Source: Collinsella aerofaciens
GTDB taxonomy: Bacteria > Actinomycetota > Coriobacteriia > Coriobacteriales > Coriobacteriaceae
DNA: 19,862 nucleotides
Direction of reading: 5' to 3'
Assembly (NCBI GenBank): GCA_030841765.1
Contig: JAUUSS010000036.1
Coordinates: 1-19,862 of the forward strand
Part shown: piece by piece, positions 13,461 through 19,862 of the stretch
Layout of the letters: every line of letters starts with the position of its first letter
How positions within the stretch are numbered: the first letter of the stretch is position 1
Notes under the pieces: generated by a model
Databases searched by the model: none
The model's input: the letters and a program-made list of their open reading frames with translations, nothing else
Told to the model about the DNA's origin: nothing
Program-made: the position numbers and the translations under genes

Positions 13461-14048
13461 CTACAGTGAGCCCTTGGTGCTGGGGATGCCCTGCACGCGG
13501 GGATCCAGCTCACAGGCATGGCGCATCGTGCGACCCACGGCCTTAAAGGCGGCCTCGATAATGTGATGCGAGTTGCTGCCCGCCAGCTCGCGCACGTGCA
13601 GCGTGAGCTTGGCGTCGCGCGCAAAGGCGTAGAAGAACTCGACGGCCAGCTCGGTATCGAAGCTGCCCACGCGCTCGGTCGGCACGGGCAGCTCGCAGTA
13701 GGCCTGCCCGCGGCCCGAAATATCAACAGCAGCCATCACAAGTGTCTCGTCCATGGCGATCGCCGCGTCGGCAAAGCGCGTAATGCCCGCCTTGTCGCCC
13801 AGCGCCCGGCAAAATGCCTCGCCCAGCACAATACCCGCGTCCTCGACGGTGTGGTGCGCATCGACCTCCACGTCGCCTACCGCGTGCACCGTCAGATCGA
13901 ACAGACCATGGCGGCCAAAAGCGTTGAGCATGTGGTCGAAAAACGGCACGCCGGTCGAGATATCGCACACGCCGCTCCCGTCCAGGTCGAGCTTGACGAC
14001 AATATCGGTCTCCCCCGTCTTGCGGGTCACCTCGGCATAACGGCCCAT
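13461..14048 (-). CDS. hisB: Imidazoleglycerol-phosphate dehydratase
   Basis: This 195-residue monofunctional HisB dehydrates imidazole glycerol phosphate to imidazole acetol phosphate. Duplicated manganese-binding motifs are DAHHTVEDAGI (63-73) and NSHHIIEAAFKA (159-170), with PFFDHML (35-41) and H45-GR-H47-like residues. It has no N-terminal HAD phosphatase domain, unlike the E. coli bifunctional enzyme, so histidinol phosphatase must come from another gene (the PHP gene at 9079). Its ATG directly follows the hisC stop codon with no spacer. GGAGGAGATG inside the hisC end provides the ribosome binding site. Confidence 0.97.
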   Translation of the reverse strand: MGRYAEVTRKTGETDIVVKLDLDGSGVCDISTGVPFFDHMLNAFGRHGLFDLTVHAVGDVEVDAHHTVEDAGIVLGEAFCRALGDKAGITRFADAAIAMDETLVMAAVDISGRGQAYCELPVPTERVGSFDTELAVEFFYAFARDAKLTLHVRELAGSNSHHIIEAAFKAVGRTMRHACELDPRVQGIPSTKGSL

Positions 14049-15164
14049 CTACATCTCCTCCTTCACCAGCGCGGCAAACGCAGCCAGCACCTCGTCGTTT
14101 TCCTGCGGGGTACCCACGGTAATGCGTAGGCAGTCCGCGAGCCCCGGCGCGTAGCTAAAGTCGCGCACCAAAATCGAATACTCGTCGCGCAGACGCTCGC
14201 GCACGCGCGTGGCATGCGGCGTGCGCACGAGCACAAAGTTCGCCGCACTCGCCCACGCCTCCACGGTCAGACCCTCGGCAGCCATTGCGCGCAGGGCGCA
14301 CAGCTCGCGCTCGCGCTCGGATGCAACCTGTGCCACCACGGGCGCGTACGCATCGCGGGCACGCACGCAGGCAAGCGCGGCGGCCTGGCTCAGAACGTTA
14401 ACCGAATAAATCTGGCGAATCGCCGCGAACACGTCAATAACCTCGGGCACCGCGATCACATAGCCCAGGCGCGTGCCGGCGGCGCCAAACGCCTTGGACA
14501 GCGTGTGCAGAATCACCAGGTTGGGATGCTCGGCGATAAGGCCTTGCGCCGTGGTGGCCGCGCCAAACGAATCGTCGGCAAACTCAACGTAGGCCTCGTC
14601 GACCATTACCATGCCGGGGCACGCATCGCACAGGGCCGCGACAAAGTCGAGCGGCGCCACATCGCCCGTGGGATTGTTGGGCGAGGTCACGATGGCCAGG
14701 TTGCACTCCGGTGCCGCGGCGAGCACGGCTGCCTGGTCGAGCTCAAAGGTCGCCGGATCACGCCACACGTCGCGCACCTCGGTCTGACAGAGCGACGCAA
14801 AGAACGCGTACTCGCTAAAGCACGGCGGGCAGTTGAGCAGGGTCCGCCCCGCGCCGCCAAACGCCAGCAGATAGTTATAGAGCAGCTCGTCGCCGCCATT
14901 GCCCACGCAGATGCTCTCGCGCGTCACGCCATGCCAAGCGGCCAGCTCGTCGCGCAGGTCGTTGGACATGGGATCGGGATAGCGGTTGAGCGGCGTAGCG
15001 GCGAGCGCCGCGTCAATCGCCTCGCGCACGCCGGCCGGCACGGGATAGGTGTTCTCGTTGGCCGAAAGGTTGATGCGCGTGGGCGTAAAGTTGGGATCGT
15101 AGGGCTCAATGCCGGCCAAGTAGGGCTGGACGAGCTCCTTCATGCGGGGCGTCAGCTCGGCCAT
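14049..15164 (-). CDS. hisC: Histidinol-phosphate aminotransferase
   Basis: This 371-residue fold type I PLP enzyme transfers the amino group from glutamate to imidazole acetol phosphate. PLP lysine is K224 in HTLSKAFGAAGTRLGY (220-235). Other active-site features are SANENTYPVP (34-43), GNGGDELLYNY (88-98), SPNNPTGD (161-168) and MVDEAYVEF (187-195). Length is normal for class II HisC. It starts 1 nt after the hisD stop and abuts hisB, so all three should be translated together. Confidence 0.97.
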   Translation of the reverse strand: MAELTPRMKELVQPYLAGIEPYDPNFTPTRINLSANENTYPVPAGVREAIDAALAATPLNRYPDPMSNDLRDELAAWHGVTRESICVGNGGDELLYNYLLAFGGAGRTLLNCPPCFSEYAFFASLCQTEVRDVWRDPATFELDQAAVLAAAPECNLAIVTSPNNPTGDVAPLDFVAALCDACPGMVMVDEAYVEFADDSFGAATTAQGLIAEHPNLVILHTLSKAFGAAGTRLGYVIAVPEVIDVFAAIRQIYSVNVLSQAAALACVRARDAYAPVVAQVASERERELCALRAMAAEGLTVEAWASAANFVLVRTPHATRVRERLRDEYSILVRDFSYAPGLADCLRITVGTPQENDEVLAAFAALVKEEM

Positions 15165-15165
15165 A

Positions 15166-16602
15166 TTAGGCCTCCTCGCCGGTCGCGCCAGCGCTATCCG
15201 AGCCTGCAGCCGCCAGGTCCACGCCCTCGGCGACCGTCACGGTCGTATCGCCCGGCCAGGCGACCTTGGTCAGGTCGGCTGCAGCCAGCGACTCGGCACT
15301 CACGGCATCCTCGCCCTGCTCCAGCACGCGACGACGCAGGGCGGCAGAGAGCGCGTGCGCCCACAGGCCCTCGGCCTCGGCCAGGCGCTGCGTAGCGGGA
15401 GCGTCGGAGAGCAGACCCTCGGGCGTATAGCAAATGACGCTCGAGCGCTTAACGAACTCTTCGACCGAAAGCGGGTTGGAGAACATGGCCGTGCCGCCGG
15501 TCGGCAGCGTGTGGTTGGGGCCAGCAACATAATCGCCAAGCGGCTCGGAGCTCCAAGCGCCCACAAAGATGGCGCCGGCGTTGCGAATGCCGCCAAGCAG
15601 GCCCATTGCATCCTTGCAGTGCAGCTCCAGGTGTTCGGGCGCCACGGTGTTCACGGCCTCGACGGCGGCAGCCATGTCGGCGGCCACCACGATGGTGCCT
15701 TCGTTGTCGAGCGAAGCGCGCGTGATCTCGGCACGCGGCGACTGCGCCACCAGGATGTCGATGCCAGCCTCGACCTCGCGCGCAAACTGCTCGTCGCAAG
15801 TCACCAGATAGCAGGCTGCCAGCGGATCGTGCTCGGCCTGGGCCGTCAGGTCTGCCGCGACCACCATAGGCTTGGCCGTGGCGTCGGCCAGCACGCAGAC
15901 CTCGGAGGGACCGGCGACCATGTCGATTCCCACGTCACCCGAGACGATCTGCTTGGCCGCGGCAACAAAGGCGTTACCCGGTCCGGTGATTTTGTCGACG
16001 CGCGGAATGGTCTCGGTACCATACGCAAGTGCGGCCACGGCCTGAGCGCCGCCCACCATATAGATCTCGTCCACGCCGCCGAGCTTTGCCGCGGCGAGCG
16101 TGTAGGGACTGATCAGGCCGTCTTTTTGCGGCGGGGTCACCATAACCACGCGCTTGACGCCGGCGACCTTGGCGGGAATGGCGTTCATGAGCACGGTGGA
16201 GGGATATTGCGCGCGGCCGCCCGGTACATAGATGCCGGCCGCCGCGAGCGGGGTTACCTTAACGCCGAGCATCGTGCCGTCCGCACGCGTGGTAAACCAG
16301 CTCTGCTCGACCTCGCGCTGGTGGAACTCGCGAATCTGACGCGCAGCCTTCTCGAGCGCGGCGACAAAAGCCGGATCGAGACCTTCGAGCGCGGCATCGA
16401 TCTGCTCCTGCGGCAGACGGAAGCTCTGCAGCTCGACACCGTCAAAACGCTGACAGTAATCGCGCACCGCGGCATCCCCGTTGGCACGCACGTTGGCCAC
16501 GATATCGCGGGCGGCGTCGATGATGTTTTGCGGCAGCACGCCCTTGCGGTTGAGCTGGTTGGTAACGAGGCACTCACCGGGAGCAAGCTTGATGGTCTTC
16601 AT
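15166..16602 (-). CDS. hisD: Histidinol dehydrogenase
   Basis: This 478-residue zinc and NAD enzyme performs the last two oxidations, histidinol to histidine. Catalytic and metal residues are visible: Q255 and H258 (TAQAEHDPLAA), E324 and H325 (APEHLELH), D357 (LGDYVAGPNHTLPTGG, also H364) and H416 (WAHALSA). The NAD-binding region GGAQAVAALAYGT (184-196) is intact. The protein is about 45 residues longer than E. coli HisD because of a low-complexity C-terminal tail ending AAAGSDSAGATGEEA that follows the last conserved helix. The start ATG is 105 nt downstream of hisZG, after a hairpin. Confidence 0.97.
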   Translation of the reverse strand: MKTIKLAPGECLVTNQLNRKGVLPQNIIDAARDIVANVRANGDAAVRDYCQRFDGVELQSFRLPQEQIDAALEGLDPAFVAALEKAARQIREFHQREVEQSWFTTRADGTMLGVKVTPLAAAGIYVPGGRAQYPSTVLMNAIPAKVAGVKRVVMVTPPQKDGLISPYTLAAAKLGGVDEIYMVGGAQAVAALAYGTETIPRVDKITGPGNAFVAAAKQIVSGDVGIDMVAGPSEVCVLADATAKPMVVAADLTAQAEHDPLAACYLVTCDEQFAREVEAGIDILVAQSPRAEITRASLDNEGTIVVAADMAAAVEAVNTVAPEHLELHCKDAMGLLGGIRNAGAIFVGAWSSEPLGDYVAGPNHTLPTGGTAMFSNPLSVEEFVKRSSVICYTPEGLLSDAPATQRLAEAEGLWAHALSAALRRRVLEQGEDAVSAESLAAADLTKVAWPGDTTVTVAEGVDLAAAGSDSAGATGEEA

Positions 16603-16635
16603 ATCGGTATCCCCTATCGGTCGAGGTTGTGTTCG

Positions 16636-16679
16636 AAAAACGAGAGGCCGGGCGGCGGCGCCAATCGGCCCGCAGCCCG
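16636..16679 (-). terminator. Attenuator-like hairpin between hisZG and hisD
   Basis: On the minus strand a compound stem (CGGGC/GCCCG, GCGG/CCGC, GCC/GGC around loop GATT, 16649-16679) is followed 8 nt later by TTTTT (16636-16640). The T tract is slightly far from the stem, so it may be a partial terminator lowering expression of the downstream genes relative to hisZG. It is the main feature of the 105-nt gap. Confidence 0.45.
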
Positions 16680-16707
16680 TACGTTGGGGCGCCCGTGCGC
16701 GCTCGCG

Positions 16708-18423
16708 CTATTGTGCCGAGCCCGCGACGGGCTCAAAATGCTTGTCCTTAACGGCCGCGGCCAAGCGGTCTGCCAGATTGCGTACGCGCGGATCCAGGCG
16801 TGCAGCACCCGGATTGACAAAGAAGCGGGCCGTGCAGTCCATGATGCGGCCGGTGATGACCAGGTCGTTGTCGCGCAGCGTGGCGCCCGTGGCGGTGATG
16901 TCCACGATGCGATCGGTCATGCCGACAATGGGGCCCAGCTCGATGTTACCGTGCAGTGAAACGATATCGGCATTCACGCCGCGCTCGGCATACCAGGCAC
17001 TCGCAATGCGCGGGTACTTGGTGGCCACGCGAAGCGAACCGCGGCGGGCATAGTTGCGCTCGGCCTGGCCGGCGCGCCACGCGGGCTCCGCCTCGATAAA
17101 GGTGCACAGACCATAGCCCAGGTCGACCAGCTGCAGCAGGTTGAGGTCTGCCTCAATGAGCGAGTCCCAACCGCAGATGCCGCAATCGGCACCACCGCAG
17201 CCCACAAAGGCAGGCGCATCGCTGGGACGCACGATGACAAACTCGATATCACCGACCGCGCCCTTGCCGGCACGCGTGTCGCGGCCGCGCACGATCAGGT
17301 GACGGCCGGGGTCACGCAGCTCAGAGACGTCCAAACCCGCGGTCTCAAGCACGTCGAGCGTGTCGGCCTTAAGCGAGCCCTTGGGCACAGCGATGCGCAG
17401 CGGGCCCTCGGCGCCACGGCCCGCGGCGTGATCGCCGTCGGAAGCGGCATCCTCGGCCGAGGTGCGCGCGGCCTCCAGGCGCTCGAGCGAAAAGGCGAAG
17501 CCCGCCGCCGGCGCCTCGATACCGTCGCCAAATGCGCCGGTAAAGATGGAGTCATAGCGTCCGCCCGAACCGACCGGATCGGGCAGTCCGCCGGCATAAG
17601 CCTTAAAGACCAGGCCCGTGTAGTAATCGAAAGAGTTCATGATAGAGAAGTCGAACGACAGCACCTGGGCGTCCTCGGGTGCCAGGCCCTCAACCAGGGC
17701 ACGCAGTTCGCGCGTCAGCGGCGCGACGATACCGGCGGCCTCCAGCAGCGCGTCCGCGCGGTCGAGTACCTCGGCACCGCCGTGCAGACGCGGCAGCTCG
17801 CTAATGGCGGCCTTGACGGCATCGGACTCGGTGCTTGCCGCCACGCGGGCATCGAGGCCCACAAAGTCGTTGGCGTGCACGCAGCGCAGGGCCTCGGCGG
17901 CCAGCTCGCAATCCTCGCACGCCGCGAGCAGTTCCTTAAACGGACGCACGCTACCTGCGATAATGCGCGCATCGGGCAGTGCCAGCTTACGCACGGCCTC
18001 GGCCACGAGCGAGACGATCTCGACATCGCCCGCGGTATCGCCCGCACCGATAAGCTCAAAGCCCAGCTGTGTAAACTGACGCGAGCCACCGGCATTGCGC
18101 TGGCACTCGCGAACCACCGGCGCCTCGTATCGAAGGCGCAGGGGCAGGTCGGCAGCGTGCATGCGGGTCGAAACCAGACGCACGATCGGCAATGTGTTGT
18201 CGGGACGGACCACCAGTAGGCGGCCATCATCGTCAAAGAGCTTAAACGGCGTGTCCGCAATGCGGCCGCCTTCCTCGAGCGAACCCTTGTCCTCGAGTAG
18301 CGGCGTCTCGACCGGCAGGTAATGATGCTCCCTAAAGCAGCCCTTCACCGTCAGCGCGATCTCCTCGCGCGCCTGAGCCTCCTCGGGCAATATGTCCCGG
18401 AATCCCCACGGTGTGGCCGTCAT
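16708..18423 (-). CDS. hisZG: HisZ-HisG fusion: ATP phosphoribosyltransferase regulatory plus catalytic subunit
   Basis: This 571-residue protein joins the two subunits of the short-form ATP phosphoribosyltransferase, which starts the pathway by coupling ATP and PRPP. Residues 1-320 are HisZ, a histidyl-tRNA synthetase paralogue, with WGFRDILPEEA (6-16), VRPDNTLPIVR (72-82) and QFTQLGFELIGAGD (116-129). Residues 321-341 are an Ala/Gly/Asp-rich linker. Residues 342-558 are short-form HisG without the C-terminal regulatory domain: LRIAVPKGSL (342-351), VRPSDAPAFV (398-407), the GADCGICGWDSLIEA region (411-425) and PIVGMTDRIVDITATGATL (498-516). No frameshift or stop separates the parts. AGGAGG lies 8 nt before the ATG. 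As the first his gene it would carry the feedback-controlled step. Confidence 0.93.
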   Translation of the reverse strand: MTATPWGFRDILPEEAQAREEIALTVKGCFREHHYLPVETPLLEDKGSLEEGGRIADTPFKLFDDDGRLLVVRPDNTLPIVRLVSTRMHAADLPLRLRYEAPVVRECQRNAGGSRQFTQLGFELIGAGDTAGDVEIVSLVAEAVRKLALPDARIIAGSVRPFKELLAACEDCELAAEALRCVHANDFVGLDARVAASTESDAVKAAISELPRLHGGAEVLDRADALLEAAGIVAPLTRELRALVEGLAPEDAQVLSFDFSIMNSFDYYTGLVFKAYAGGLPDPVGSGGRYDSIFTGAFGDGIEAPAAGFAFSLERLEAARTSAEDAASDGDHAAGRGAEGPLRIAVPKGSLKADTLDVLETAGLDVSELRDPGRHLIVRGRDTRAGKGAVGDIEFVIVRPSDAPAFVGCGGADCGICGWDSLIEADLNLLQLVDLGYGLCTFIEAEPAWRAGQAERNYARRGSLRVATKYPRIASAWYAERGVNADIVSLHGNIELGPIVGMTDRIVDITATGATLRDNDLVITGRIMDCTARFFVNPGAARLDPRVRNLADRLAAAVKDKHFEPVAGSAQ

Positions 18424-18458
18424 CTGGTGAGCCTCCTCATGCTGTGTTTCATATAGAG

Positions 18459-18490
18459 CAGAAGACCGGCATAGCTCCGCCGGTCTTCTG
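18459..18490 (-). promoter_or_regulatory. Perfect leader hairpin upstream of hisZG
   Basis: A perfect 12-bp stem (18459-18470 with 18479-18490) has an 8-nt loop and lies 35 nt upstream of the hisZG start codon. No T run follows it. No T-box consensus and no histidine-rich leader peptide was found nearby. It may protect the mRNA 5' end or act as a regulatory structure. Confidence 0.65.
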
Positions 18491-18493
18491 GGT

Positions 18494-18511
18494 ACTTTAG
18501 CATACTAGAGT
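18494..18511. promoter_or_regulatory. Candidate his operator (imperfect palindrome with TTAG/CTAG half-sites)
   Basis: ACTTTAGCATACTAGAGT matches its own reverse complement at 14 of 18 positions and has TTAG and CTAG spaced by 4 nt, like TrpR-type operators. On the minus strand it contains a -10-like TATGCT (18499-18504). TrpR-related YerC/HisR repressors are associated with his genes in some Gram-positive bacteria; involvement here is inference. Confidence 0.4.
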
Positions 18512-18537
18512 GCTTGCGGGGAGAATCGTCCTCCTCG

Positions 18538-18723
18538 GCTCACACCGTATTCATTTGGAAACATAGGGGAAAGCGTGTCCCGCCCGCCAGCCAAAAACTG
18601 GGATGCGGTTTCCGGTTGAGGTCCTCAGCGGAAAGTGTGTCCCATTCTGAGCGCCTGTTCTGGGACGTGCTTTCCGCCAGAAGCCTCAAGCGGAAAGCAC
18701 GTCCCGTTTCTCAAAAAGCGTCA
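18538..18723. repeat. 62-bp tandem repeat array of hairpins
   Basis: The core GCGGAAAGNNNGTCCC recurs at 18566-18581 (first base pairs differ), 18628-18643 and 18690-18705, exactly 62 bp apart. Inverted partners lie at 18600-18615 (diverged) and 18662-18677, also 62 bp apart. The best unit has a perfect 16-bp stem (18662-18677 with 18690-18705) and a 12-nt loop; the middle unit is an imperfect version and the first lacks a clear left arm. This array fills most of the 326-nt gap between the FrlC-like gene and hisZG; no gene is visible in that gap. Confidence 0.85.
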
Positions 18724-18749
18724 AACGCCAACTCGGCGCCCTGTCCCAC

Positions 18750-19586
18750 TTAGGCGCCAATCGCACGTCGGTACTCCGCCATAACCTGAGCGTCGGCTGC
18801 CGCGGGATTGGCAAAATAGCGCCAGTCATAGGTCTCGGCCGAAACAACTCCGCGATAGCCGCGCGCCACCAGCCTATCTAGGTCGGCGCGCATATCGCGG
18901 TCGCCGTCACCCCAAGCAAGATGCGTCGTGCCGTCTGCCGCAACATCGACAAAATGCACGTGGGCGACATCATCGCCAAGCAGATCGAAATAATCGTCGA
19001 TGGTATCCCCTGCCACCGCCATAGCGCCCAAATCCAGACACGCCTTAAGTGCCGGATGATCAACTGCCTCGATCATGCGCTTCGTGTCGGCCGCCGAGTT
19101 CACGATCATCGACTCAACCGGCTGTAGGGCCTCGAGCACCAGTCGCACGCCGCGCTCTCCCGCATGCTCGGCAATCGTACGCAGCATCGAGGCGCTGCGA
19201 CCCCACGCATCCTCGATCGGCTCGTTCAAAAATGCCCAGCCGCTCGAGACCATGACCTGCTCGGCTCCAAGTTCCGCCGCGATATCCACAACGTTCTTAA
19301 AGTACGCGAGCGTGCGAGCGCGCGCCTCATTCCCGCGCGCCGCGATATTCCACGGCTTGGGATTGTTCTGTTCGGGACAAAGCCCCACAATCCGAACCCC
19401 ATACCGCTGTGATAGCTCCCGCACCTGCTCGAGCGAATCGTATCCATGGCAATCGACATACAGATGCATCGCCCCGGTCCAAAGCTCGCAACACGTGTAG
19501 CCCGAAGCCGACGCCGAAGAAAAGAACTCCTCAAGGTCAAAATAACGATGGCTGATATTCATGACGGCAAGCTGGGGATAGCTCAT
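18750..19586 (-). CDS. Sugar phosphate isomerase/epimerase-like TIM-barrel protein (FrlC-like)
   Basis: This 278-residue protein belongs to the xylose-isomerase-like AP endonuclease 2 superfamily of metal-dependent epimerases and isomerases. Expected metal ligands are E152 (VLEALQPVESMIVN), D185 (CLDLGAM), H211 (VHFVDVAADG) and E251 (VSAETYD). The pattern LCPEQNNPKPWNIA and LEALQPVESMIVNSA resembles fructoselysine 3-epimerase FrlC as I remember it, and the upstream neighbour resembles FrlB, which supports an Amadori-sugar role; another sugar is possible. I use ATG 19586 (MSYPQLAVMNISHRYFD) with GGAGAG upstream; a longer start would add 20 residues with no family likeness. It lies 73 nt after the FrlB-like gene. 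Confidence 0.85.
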   Translation of the reverse strand: MSYPQLAVMNISHRYFDLEEFFSSASASGYTCCELWTGAMHLYVDCHGYDSLEQVRELSQRYGVRIVGLCPEQNNPKPWNIAARGNEARARTLAYFKNVVDIAAELGAEQVMVSSGWAFLNEPIEDAWGRSASMLRTIAEHAGERGVRLVLEALQPVESMIVNSAADTKRMIEAVDHPALKACLDLGAMAVAGDTIDDYFDLLGDDVAHVHFVDVAADGTTHLAWGDGDRDMRADLDRLVARGYRGVVSAETYDWRYFANPAAADAQVMAEYRRAIGA

Positions 19587-19659
19587 AATTACTCTCCAAC
19601 CCAAGCGAGGCCCCGTTCCATATAGGAGCGAGGCCCGATTACACAAACGTTATTTGCTC

Positions 19660-19862
19660 TTAGTAGTCGAACTGGTGATAGTAGCGACGGTAGTTGAGGT
19701 TGTGCTTGGTGACCGTCTCGTAGTAAGCGGCAAGGCGATCGGTGATCAGCGAGGAAAGGATCCACGGAGACACGATGACGCGGAACTCGTCGTCAAGGCC
19801 GGGGATCGCGAACTCGGCGGTGTCGATGATGTTGATGTCGGTGTCGCCGGTCACGCCGCGGG
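19660..19862 (-). CDS. C-terminal end of an FrlB-like SIS-domain sugar deglycase/isomerase (partial)
   Basis: Only the last 66 or so codons are in the window; the gene continues past the right edge, and the GTG at 19854 is an internal valine, not a start. The visible end (INIIDTAEF, then PWILSSLITDRLAAYYETV and NLNYRRYYHQFDY) resembles the C terminus of E. coli FrlB (fructoselysine-6-phosphate deglycase), whose last residues include a Tyr-rich YY...ERRYY...EY pattern. It is upstream of the FrlC-like gene on the same strand, the same order as frlB-frlC in E. coli. Function as an Amadori-product deglycase is therefore plausible but rests on a short segment. Confidence 0.6.
   Translation of the reverse strand, partial: RGVTGDTDINIIDTAEFAIPGLDDEFRVIVSPWILSSLITDRLAAYYETVTKHNLNYRRYYHQFDY

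Noticed and set aside
14214..15395. Plus-strand 393-residue frame opposite hisC
   Set aside because: Antisense shadow of hisC and the end of hisD, rich in Arg/Gly/His with no family pattern.
15142..16959. Long plus-strand 605-residue frame
   Set aside because: It is a shadow of hisD and the HisG part of hisZG; high-GC codon bias leaves open antisense frames. The proteins on the minus strand are unmistakable.
18420..18452. Ten-residue upstream ORF (MKHSMRRLTR) whose stop overlaps the hisZG start, as a His leader peptide
   Set aside because: It contains a single histidine and lies downstream of the hairpin, so it does not fit a his attenuation leader; the overlap may be chance around the AGGAGG site.
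18424..18749. T-box riboswitch for histidine
   Set aside because: No AGGGTGGNACCGCG-like antiterminator sequence or specifier-loop architecture was found on the minus strand.
19605..19636. Direct repeat GCGAGGCCC (19605-19613 and 19628-19636) as a regulatory site
   Set aside because: Only two 9-mers of GC-rich sequence in a short intergenic gap; too weak to separate from chance.

Overview
The window looks like chromosomal DNA of a high-GC member of the Coriobacteriia (Actinomycetota), most like a gut Collinsella-type genome. This is inferred from two things. The gene order mazG, eno, DivIC/FtsB-like gene, ppx/gppA-like gene follows the actinobacterial arrangement. The histidine pathway instead uses the HisZ plus short-form HisG type and a PHP-family histidinol phosphatase, not the long HisG usual in other Actinomycetota. 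No 16S or other strict species marker is present.

Layout. (1) 1-785, minus strand: a galactitol-type PTS EIIB protein followed by a small VOC-fold protein, with terminator hairpins after them. (2) 949-1740, plus strand: a membrane-anchored helical-repeat protein and tRNA-Leu(UAA) with a terminator. (3) 1740-3364: a 33-bp tandem array of small dyads in front of an AAA_14/DUF4143 ATPase with a PD-(D/E)XK-like tail, then a 67-bp palindromic repeat. (4) 3368-8779, minus strand: a solitary LarC C-terminal domain protein, a YfcE-like phosphodiesterase, mazG, eno, a DivIC/FtsB-like protein and a Ppx/GppA phosphatase. (5) 8780-9078: a divergent promoter region with a 23-bp perfect inverted repeat. 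(6) 9079-9990, plus strand: a PHP histidinol phosphatase. (7) 10107-18423, minus strand: the histidine operon in the order hisZ-hisG fusion, hisD, hisC, hisB, hisH, hisA, hisF, hisI, an unknown 75-residue gene, hisE. (8) 18424-18749: the his leader and a 62-bp tandem hairpin array. (9) 18750-19862, minus strand: an FrlC-like epimerase and the C-terminal end of an FrlB-like SIS-domain protein.

How the genes work together. Every step of histidine synthesis from PRPP and ATP to histidine is encoded: HisZG, HisE, HisI, HisA, HisH/HisF, HisB (dehydratase only), HisC, the convergent PHP phosphatase, and HisD. Coupling inside the operon is tight: 4-nt overlaps at hisH/hisA and hisI/small gene, abutting codons at hisC/hisB, and 1-3 nt gaps elsewhere. 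Three longer gaps interrupt it (hisZG-hisD, hisB-hisH, hisF-hisI), and each holds a strong hairpin. The mazG-eno-divIC-ppx block combines housekeeping NTP cleanup, glycolysis, cell division and polyphosphate/ppGpp metabolism.

The most distinctive non-coding feature is the number of structured intergenic repeats: two 67-bp palindromes at convergent gene junctions, a 62-bp tandem array, a 33-bp dyad array, a 23-bp perfect inverted repeat and a large imperfect hairpin within the his operon. The most interesting protein-level features are the HisZ-HisG fusion, the 75-residue protein embedded in the his operon and the stand-alone LarC2-like domain.
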